Origin: an uncultured Oscillospiraceae bacterium
GTDB lineage: Bacteria; Bacillota; Clostridia; Oscillospirales; Oscillospiraceae
Assembly: GCA_934590505.1 (NCBI GenBank)
Contig: CAKTPC010000132.1
Location: forward strand, 1-5,583
Direction: 5' to 3'
DNA: 5,583 nt
Shown here: in pieces, positions 1 to 5,583 of the stretch
Numbering within the stretch: the first letter of the stretch is position 1
Layout of the letters: every line of letters begins with the position of its first letter
Program-made: the position numbers and the translations under genes
Notes under the pieces: generated by a model
Databases searched by the model: none
What the model was told of the DNA's origin: nothing
Seen by the model: the letters and a program-made list of their open reading frames with translations, nothing else

Positions 1-3000
1 AGCTTATCCGCATCCATGAGCAGGGAGAAGCGAAACTCGCGCATCGGCTTTTCGGCAGCGAGCATGCGCTTACCCAAGGGGGACGCAAACAGGCGCTCTA
101 TCGCGCGGGCATTGACGGCCTCGGCCTCGCGCGCAGAGATGAAGTGCGAGGCGCGGAGACGGTCGATCTCCGACATTATCCCTTCAAGGCTGATCCCCTT
201 GGAAAAATCCATATATTGGAGCACCAGGTGCGTCGCGACGCCGCGCTCTGCGGCGGTGAGCTTACGCTCCGCCCCCCCAAGCTCCGGCATACGGAAGCTG
301 TAATTTACCTCCTGTATGAGCCGCTCCCCATCGGGGTCAGGCTCGGCATGGCCTTTGAGCTCGGTGGCTGTGACCTTTGAGGGCAGGTCGACGGCCGCTT
401 CATACGGATAGCGGAAGGCAAGGCGGCGCTTGAGCTCGGCGAGCGCTTCGGCGTCGGCCTGCGCTGTTTCGACGGCGGGCGGCTCCGCGCTCTCAATCGG
501 GTCGCCGGCATTATAATAGCTGAGGGTCAGGGTCTCCCCACCATCGGCAATGGCGGCACAGATGAGCCAGCTCACCGGAGCCTGCGCCTGGCTGAGCACC
601 TCCGACTCCATCGGCTTTGTGACGGCGGTGCGGAGCTTTTCAACAGTGCCCTCAGGATCCTTGAGAGCGGCGGTCATGAACAGGCGCTCCTTGGGCCGAG
701 TCAGGGCGACGTAGAGCAGACGCATCTCCTCTGAGAGCAGCTCTCGCTCAAGGCGGAGCTTAATGGCATTGCGCGCAAGGGTGGGATATTCAATGCGCCG
801 GTCAAGATCAATAAACTTCGGTCCCAAGCCAAGCTCCGGGTGGACAAGGACGTTTTCACGGAAGTCATTCCGGTTAAACTGGTGGGAAGCATCGCAAAGG
901 AATACGACGGGGAACTCAAGCCCCTTGGATTTGTGTATGGTCATGATCTGCACGGCGGAGCTGAAGCTGCCGCCGGAGGAGGGCTCCTGCCCCTTCTCGG
1001 CAAGGCGGCGCAGCCAGAGCACATAGCGGTGCAGCCCGTGGAAGCCCGTGGCCTCAAAGCTCTCGGACAGCTCTATGAGCGCCATGAGATTTGCGCGGCG
1101 CTGCGCCCCATCGCCCATGGCGGTGCAGAGGGCGAGCATGTCAAGCTCTTCAATGACTCGCCATGTAAGCTCGGCGGCGCTGAGGTCAGACGCAGCCTCA
1201 CGCAGCGCGGCAAGGCGCTGCACAAAGCGGCGGCACTTCTCGTCATTCTCAGCCGCGGCGACAAGGGCGGTATAGAGATCGGCCTTTTTATCGGCGCTTC
1301 GGATATCCGAGAGTTCATCGGGGCTGAAGCCCAGCGACGGCGAGCGCAGCACGGCGATAAGCGGAATATCCTTATGCGGGTTATCTATAACGGCGAGCAT
1401 GGAGATGAGCGTGGAGATCTCGACGCTCTCGAAGAACCCGCCGCCCTGAGCTGAGGACACGGGGATGCCGTGCTCACTTAGGACGCGCCGATACACGCTG
1501 CCAGCGGTGGACACGCGCAGGAGGATGGCAATGTCCCCATATTCGAGCGGACGCTCTCCGCCGCCGGAAGTAACGGTCGTCCCGGCAGCGATGAGAGCGT
1601 TTATCTTCCGGGCGACGAACTCCGCCTCAAGTGCGGTCTTATCCGGGGCGTTTTCATCTTTGCTCTCGGGAAGGGCGAGCAAGATAAGCTCCGGCTTTGG
1701 GACAGAGGAGGGGTAATTTGCCCCATAACGCAGTGCCGCCGCATCGTCATAGTCTATCTCGCCTAAGGCGCGGGACATGCACAGGGAAAACACGCTGTTT
1801 GCCGCAGCGAGAATTTCCCGCCGGGAGCGGAAGTTCTCGCGCAGCAGGATGCGGCTCGGCTCGCCCGGCTGCGCCGTACCATAGTCAGCGTAGCTCAGGT
1901 ATTTCTCTGTGAAGATCGCGGGATCGGCAAGGCGGAAGCGGTAAACGGACTGCTTGATGTCCCCGACCATGAAGAGGTTCTTCCCGGCCTTCGATACGGC
2001 GGAAAAGATCGCTTCCTGCACGCGGCTGACGTCCTGATACTCGTCGACCATGATCTCGGTGAAGCGGTGGGAGATGCGCACTGCCGTCTCCGTCGGGCTG
2101 CCGTTGGGGTTCGTGAGCAGCTGCGCGGTGAGGTGTTCAAGGTCGGAATAATCGACCAAACCGCGGCTGCGCTTATCCTTTGCATACTCGCGGTTGAAGT
2201 CGAGCGTGACATTGAGCAACGCCTCCATCGCCGGGGCAGAGAGCTCCATCTCGCGCAGGAGGGAGGCGGAATCGGAATGGAACAAGTTTTTCAAGCTGTC
2301 CATCTTATAGTTACAGGCTTTGCGCCGTGCCTTGAGCATATCGGAAAGCGCGGGGTCGGGCGAGTTCGTAAGGCGCTTGAGCTTTGGGAACTCTATGGGC
2401 AGACACGCGCGCGCCTTGTCCCAGCCGAGGTCAAGGCAGCGGGAAAATTCGCGTATGCTCTCGGCTGTCACGGAAAAGCTTTCGGTATACGCGGCGGCGA
2501 TCTTCTCCTCGGCGGTCATGGCTTCAAGGAGCCTGTCCATCTCACGGCACCAGTAATCGGCAGTGCGCTTCACCTGTGAAAGAAGCTCCTGACCCCAAGG
2601 CGTCTCGGCGACGTCCTGCGCCGGGGTCTTGAGCTGCTCGACCTGGCGGCGCGCCCAATCCTCCGGGCGGGCGTGGCTCTGCATGCGGCCATGAAGCGCG
2701 AGGATGAGGTTGGCAAGGCGGCGGTCGTCCCGCCCGGCACCGACGGTGTCGGCCAGCAGACGGAAGCCGGGAAAAGAATCCATCGCGTCATAGCGCGCAT
2801 CAAGCGTACGCTCGAGCGCGGCGGCACGCATGGTCTCGGCGCGCTCATCATCGATGATCTTGAAATCAGGCGTAAGGCCGAGGGCGTGGCAGTTCTCACG
2901 CAGGACGTCCGCGCAGAAGCCGTGGATCGTGCCGATCTGCGCGCGGCGGCACAGCGCGCTCTGGCGGCGCAGACGGCGGCTGCCGGGATCGGCGGAAAGG

Positions 3001-3236
3001 CGCGCGGCAAGCTCCTCCATGATCCTGCCGCGCAGCTCCGCTGCTGCAGCGCGGGTATAGGTGATTATAAGAAAACTGTCGATATCGACAGGGTGCGTCT
3101 CATCGCAGATATAGCCCATGAGGCGCTCTGTGAGCACACGGGTTTTGCCGCTGCCTGCGCCCGCGGACACGAGCACGGCTCCGCCGCGCGTGTCTATCGC
3201 GGCCTGCTGCGAGGCTGTGGGCCTGAAATCAGCCAT
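1..3236 (-). CDS. addA: AddA, ATP-dependent helicase/nuclease subunit A (3' partial, C-terminus outside window)
   Basis: AddA is the 3'-5' superfamily 1A (UvrD/RecB-like) motor and one of the two nucleases of AddAB. Translating from ATG at 3236-3234 gives 1,078 stop-free codons plus two bases to the window edge. Motifs appear in order: Q-motif region TASQQAAID (7-15), Walker A AGAGSGKT (25-32, Lys31), motif Ia TYTRAAAAEL (59-68), motif Ic GTIHGFC (102-108), motif II DEYQD (398-402), motif III GDIKQSVYRFR (425-435), motif IV ENFRS (467-471), motif V MTIHKSKGLEF (765-775) and motif VI LLYVALTRPKERL (840-852). The C-terminal RecB-like nuclease begins with GVATH (999-1003, His1003). The later catalytic Asp and DYKTD-type Lys motifs should lie beyond position 1. 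About 120-160 residues are missing, given a usual length near 1,200. The ATG is chosen because it has a strong Shine-Dalgarno 8 nt upstream and sits just before the Q-motif; an in-frame GTG at 3245 would overlap that Shine-Dalgarno. The gene follows addB directly and is presumably co-transcribed with it. Confidence 0.97.
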   Translation of the reverse strand, partial: MADFRPTASQQAAIDTRGGAVLVSAGAGSGKTRVLTERLMGYICDETHPVDIDSFLIITYTRAAAAELRGRIMEELAARLSADPGSRRLRRQSALCRRAQIGTIHGFCADVLRENCHALGLTPDFKIIDDERAETMRAAALERTLDARYDAMDSFPGFRLLADTVGAGRDDRRLANLILALHGRMQSHARPEDWARRQVEQLKTPAQDVAETPWGQELLSQVKRTADYWCREMDRLLEAMTAEEKIAAAYTESFSVTAESIREFSRCLDLGWDKARACLPIEFPKLKRLTNSPDPALSDMLKARRKACNYKMDSLKNLFHSDSASLLREMELSAPAMEALLNVTLDFNREYAKDKRSRGLVDYSDLEHLTAQLLTNPNGSPTETAVRISHRFTEIMVDEYQDVSRVQEAIFSAVSKAGKNLFMVGDIKQSVYRFRLADPAIFTEKYLSYADYGTAQPGEPSRILLRENFRSRREILAAANSVFSLCMSRALGEIDYDDAAALRYGANYPSSVPKPELILLALPESKDENAPDKTALEAEFVARKINALIAAGTTVTSGGGERPLEYGDIAILLRVSTAGSVYRRVLSEHGIPVSSAQGGGFFESVEISTLISMLAVIDNPHKDIPLIAVLRSPSLGFSPDELSDIRSADKKADLYTALVAAAENDEKCRRFVQRLAALREAASDLSAAELTWRVIEELDMLALCTAMGDGAQRRANLMALIELSESFEATGFHGLHRYVLWLRRLAEKGQEPSSGGSFSSAVQIMTIHKSKGLEFPVVFLCDASHQFNRNDFRENVLVHPELGLGPKFIDLDRRIEYPTLARNAIKLRLERELLSEEMRLLYVALTRPKERLFMTAALKDPEGTVEKLRTAVTKPMESEVLSQAQAPVSWLICAAIADGGETLTLSYYNAGDPIESAEPPAVETAQADAEALAELKRRLAFRYPYEAAVDLPSKVTATELKGHAEPDPDGERLIQEVNYSFRMPELGGAERKLTAAERGVATHLVLQYMDFSKGISLEGIMSEIDRLRASHFISAREAEAVNARAIERLFASPLGKRMLAAEKPMREFRFSLLMDADK
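3229..3236 (-). other. 8-bp addB/addA overlap (translational coupling junction)
   Basis: The minus-strand sequence ATGGCTGA contains the ATG of addA and the TGA of addB in a different frame, so the genes overlap by 8 bp. Ribosomes ending addB finish right beside the addA start and its Shine-Dalgarno. This arrangement commonly couples translation, which suits two subunits that form a 1:1 heterodimer. The overlap is directly visible; coupling is an inference. Confidence 0.8.
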
Positions 3237-5583
3237 TGCTGTCACCCTCCTCCATAAGAGCCCAGACCTTCTCCGCGGAGAGCTTCGGGGTATAGCGGCA
3301 GCTCTCGCCGTTTTCACCGTCGGAGAAATGGCAGGCATCGAAATAGTCGCAGTTCAGACAGGCGTTCTCCTTCTGGCTGCGGTAGAACGGGTCGGCGGCG
3401 ATGCTGCCCTGATGCAGCTGCTTTGCCATGCCCGCAAGGGTCTTTTTTATGTGCCGGTCGAGAAGCCCCAAGCGCTCGGCGCTGGCGAGGGTCTCCTCCG
3501 TCGCATTGCGGCCTTTGAACTTCATGGGTATATAGCGCTTATCGCCGCCGCGCTCCCAAGCCTCGATGAGTGCGGCGTCATTGCGCACAAGACCGCTGCG
3601 CCGCTGCTTACTCACGCGCTCTTTGTCGATGTCGGTCTCGTTTGCGTCGGACTGCATGCTGAGGATGCGGCTGTGCGCAGGGACGTACATGACGCCCGCG
3701 GGGAGCACCTCGCAGTCATAGCGCCCGCCGCCGTTTGCTTCGAGAGCGAAAAGGTAAAGAAGCATTTGAAGCCCCATGCCGTACCAGACATCGGACATGG
3801 AAAACTCCTTGCGCCCGGTCTTATAGTCTACGACGCGCAGATAAAGCTTCCCGTCATGGTACCAGCCGTCAACACGGTCGGCAATACCGGAGAGGACAAG
3901 GCTGTCCTCTCCGCTGCCGAGCTCGACCGGCGGCATCTCTTGAGCGTCGGAAAAATCAAGCTCAAAGTCCAGCGGCTCGAAGTCCGATCTCCGCAGCTCT
4001 GCTGCCATATCCTCAACGACACGCCACACGTCCCCGCACAGTCGGTTGAAAAGATAGACAAAGCGGCGGCTCTTCTCGTTAAAATCGTCGAGCTCCTCGG
4101 AGACGTACTGCACGATGGCACGCTCGCACAGCTCACGCAAAGTCTTATCGTCCACCGCGGCAAAGCCGCCGCGGCGCTTGACCTCGCGTGCGGTCTTTTC
4201 AAGGACATAGTGCATGAAGGTGCCGATCTCCGGCGGGCGGAAGGCCGCAGGCTCATAGGGCTTTGCGCGCAGGCCGTACTGGCAGAAGTACGCAAAGCGG
4301 CAGGAGGCAAATTTATCTATGCGTGAGGCACCCAGACGCAGGCGCTTGCCGTAGAGCTTTTCGACCGCTAAGGCCGAGAGCCGCCCGCGGCTCATGTTTG
4401 CCGCGGCTTCAAGAGCGGTGCAGCGCTCGGGGTCAGACTCCGCGAAATATTCCGCGGCGGCACGGGCGCACCCGTCCCCGCCGTGCATGGACTGCGCGGC
4501 AAGGCCGAGCGCCGGGGCGGGCGCGGACATGCGCGCGTCGCTCAGGGAAGCGTTCGTGACGCTCAGGCCGAAGAGCGCCTCTGCGCGATTGAAAACAAAG
4601 GCGGGACGACGCTCCGCGCCCTGAGTATCGGCGACCGGGCAGAGCATGGTAAGGCTCTCCGAAGGCATGGTAAGGCAGGTGTAGATAAGCGAAAATTCGC
4701 GCCACAGCTCACTCTCACCGCCCGCGCCGAGCTCAAGCTGCATCTCCAGCAGACGCTCCCGCTCCTCGGGCGAGAACACGCCGGCCTCATCGTCCGTGCG
4801 CGGCAGGCGCTGGTCGGACGCGCCGAGGACGATAAGGTGCTTTATGCTGCGGCGGCGGTTGCGGTCAAAGTCGCCGGCGGAGACGCGGTCGAGTGACACG
4901 GGAATGGTGCCGATGTCATATTTTGATAGCATAAGGGTAAACAGGCGAGAGAACTCCCCGCTGTCCATGGCAGTATCGCCGAGGACGGCGGCGCACTGCT
5001 CGAGCGCTGAGACGACGATGTCCCAGAGCTGCCGGTACTCGGCAGCGGTTTTCTCATCGCCGAGCTGCGCAAGCTCCCCGGCGCGGCGCGAGAGCTGCCC
5101 GGGAAGCGCCAGTGCTTCAAAGAGTCCGGCGAGCGCCTGCGCCTGCTGTGCGGCAGTCTGCGCCTTGGCGGAGGCTTCCTCAAAGGCGAGGAGGGGTGAG
5201 GCGAGCGCGCGGCGCAGGGCGTTCACGCGGCGGAGCGCTTCTTCCGTCTCCTCGGTATACTCGCAGCCGAAGCCGTCCGGGTGCTGGTGCCAATCGGTGC
5301 TCCTGTGCCATGCGCCTGCCTGAAGCTGCCACTTGAAGATATAGTTTTCAAGTGCGTCGCACTCGTCGGGACTGAGCCCGGCAAGGCCGGTGCGCATATA
5401 GCTGATGACATCATCGATCGCCCAGCCGCCGCGCACGATCTCATAGGCAAGGGAGATGAGCGCGGGCAGAGGCTTTGACATTAGGTCGGCACGGCGGGCA
5501 GTGAAGAGCGGGACGCCGTAATGCCGGAAGGCGCTCTCAAGGCTGCCGCGGTAATCGTCAAAGCCGCGCGCGACGACGGCGAT
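3229..5583 (-). CDS. addB: AddB, ATP-dependent helicase/nuclease subunit B (5' partial, N-terminus outside window)
   Basis: This is the AddB subunit of the AddAB double-strand-break resection complex, which acts in the cytoplasm on DNA ends. The frame stays open to the window edge at 5583, so the first visible Met (codon at 5481) is internal: the 34 codons before it read like conserved AddB (IAVVARGFDDYRGSLESAF). 784 residues are visible; AddB proteins usually have about 1,150-1,170, so roughly 380 N-terminal residues are missing. Numbering visible residues, 1-420 are the inactive helicase-like part, including LGASDQRLP (253-261) followed by an SPEERERL segment. The C-terminal RecB-family nuclease shows GTFMH (His458), GIADRVD (Asp569) and DYKTG (Asp586, Lys588). 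The four iron-sulphur ligands are Cys428 in SCRFAYF and Cys742, Cys745 and Cys751 in a C-x2-C-x5-C array. This matches the Bacillus-type AddB arrangement. Stop is TGA at 3231-3229, inside the start of addA. Family identity is very secure; activity is inferred from intact residues. Confidence 0.97.
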   Translation of the reverse strand: MAVVARGFDDYRGSLESAFRHYGVPLFTARRADLMSKPLPALISLAYEIVRGGWAIDDVISYMRTGLAGLSPDECDALENYIFKWQLQAGAWHRSTDWHQHPDGFGCEYTEETEEALRRVNALRRALASPLLAFEEASAKAQTAAQQAQALAGLFEALALPGQLSRRAGELAQLGDEKTAAEYRQLWDIVVSALEQCAAVLGDTAMDSGEFSRLFTLMLSKYDIGTIPVSLDRVSAGDFDRNRRRSIKHLIVLGASDQRLPRTDDEAGVFSPEERERLLEMQLELGAGGESELWREFSLIYTCLTMPSESLTMLCPVADTQGAERRPAFVFNRAEALFGLSVTNASLSDARMSAPAPALGLAAQSMHGGDGCARAAAEYFAESDPERCTALEAAANMSRGRLSALAVEKLYGKRLRLGASRIDKFASCRFAYFCQYGLRAKPYEPAAFRPPEIGTFMHYVLEKTAREVKRRGGFAAVDDKTLRELCERAIVQYVSEELDDFNEKSRRFVYLFNRLCGDVWRVVEDMAAELRRSDFEPLDFELDFSDAQEMPPVELGSGEDSLVLSGIADRVDGWYHDGKLYLRVVDYKTGRKEFSMSDVWYGMGLQMLLYLFALEANGGGRYDCEVLPAGVMYVPAHSRILSMQSDANETDIDKERVSKQRRSGLVRNDAALIEAWERGGDKRYIPMKFKGRNATEETLASAERLGLLDRHIKKTLAGMAKQLHQGSIAADPFYRSQKENACLNCDYFDACHFSDGENGESCRYTPKLSAEKVWALMEEGDSNG
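3245..3253 (-). promoter_or_regulatory. Ribosome binding site of addA
   Basis: On the minus strand the sequence GGAGGAGGG runs from 3253 to 3245, followed by an 8-nt spacer and the ATG of addA. It matches the anti-Shine-Dalgarno well and lies inside the last codons of addB, where it encodes part of the Met-Glu-Glu-Gly segment. It decides the addA start in favour of ATG at 3236. An in-frame GTG at 3245-3243 touches this site and has no better ribosome binding site in view. Confidence 0.85.

Noticed and set aside
840..1454. A 204-codon plus-strand open frame antisense to addA
   Set aside because: It is opposite the AddA region carrying motif V and its flanks. No motif or coding logic is visible, and the minus-strand frame is clearly the real one.
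2673..3257. A 194-codon plus-strand open frame opposite the addA N-terminal region
   Set aside because: It mirrors the Walker A to motif Ic region of addA; composition is shadow-like and no family is recognisable.
4155..4174. Inverted repeat CCGCGGC / GCCGCGG with a 6-nt loop, a possible hairpin or terminator
   Set aside because: It sits inside addB coding sequence (around Lys-Arg-Arg-Gly-Gly), has no following T-run on either strand, and short GC palindromes are expected by chance in DNA this GC-rich.
3118..4326. A 402-codon open frame on the plus strand, antisense to addB and the addA start
   Set aside because: It lies wholly opposite well-conserved addB nuclease and iron-sulphur coding sequence. 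Its translation is rich in Ala, Leu, Val and Gly with no recognisable motif, as expected when a GC-rich gene with G/C third positions is read on the opposite strand. No convincing Shine-Dalgarno or promoter was noticed for it.
5479..5481. ATG at 5481 as the true start of addB
   Set aside because: The upstream 34 codons to the window edge are open and encode typical AddB sequence, and the protein from this Met would lack the conserved N-terminal third of the family.
1..5583. Chi-like pentamers (AGCGG, the B. subtilis AddAB Chi) scattered through the window
   Set aside because: A 5-base GC-rich word is expected many times by chance here, and the Chi sequence used by this organism is unknown. 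Only a genome-wide strand-bias analysis could give it meaning.

Overview
The whole window is one transcription unit on the minus strand. It holds the two subunits of the AddAB (RexAB-type) helicase-nuclease, the Bacillota counterpart of RecBCD. Reading along the minus strand, addB comes first (5583 down to 3229) and addA follows (3236 down to 1). Both genes are cut by the window edges: addB lacks its N-terminal part and addA lacks its C-terminal end. There is no intergenic DNA apart from an 8-bp gene overlap, and I see no RNA gene, mobile element, CRISPR array, promoter or terminator.

The gene order addB-addA, the four-cysteine iron-sulphur nuclease in AddB and the strong purine-rich Shine-Dalgarno before addA all fit a Bacillota (Firmicutes) bacterium. 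The base composition is clearly GC-rich and third codon positions are mostly G or C. This suggests a high-GC lineage of Clostridia, for example an Oscillospirales-type gut anaerobe, rather than Bacillus. The lineage is an inference from composition and family resemblance and was not tested by a search.

Functionally, AddA supplies the single superfamily 1A helicase motor and a C-terminal RecB-family nuclease. AddB has an inactive helicase-like fold used for Chi recognition and a second nuclease domain held by a 4Fe-4S cluster. Together they process double-strand DNA ends into 3' overhangs for RecA loading and degrade foreign linear DNA. All helicase motifs of AddA, the nuclease residues of AddB and the iron-sulphur cysteines of AddB are intact, so this looks like a normal working locus.

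I did not find an undescribed system here. The points worth noting are the overlap that probably couples addB and addA translation, a few non-consensus residues in conserved motifs, and long open frames on the plus strand that I read as GC-driven shadows.
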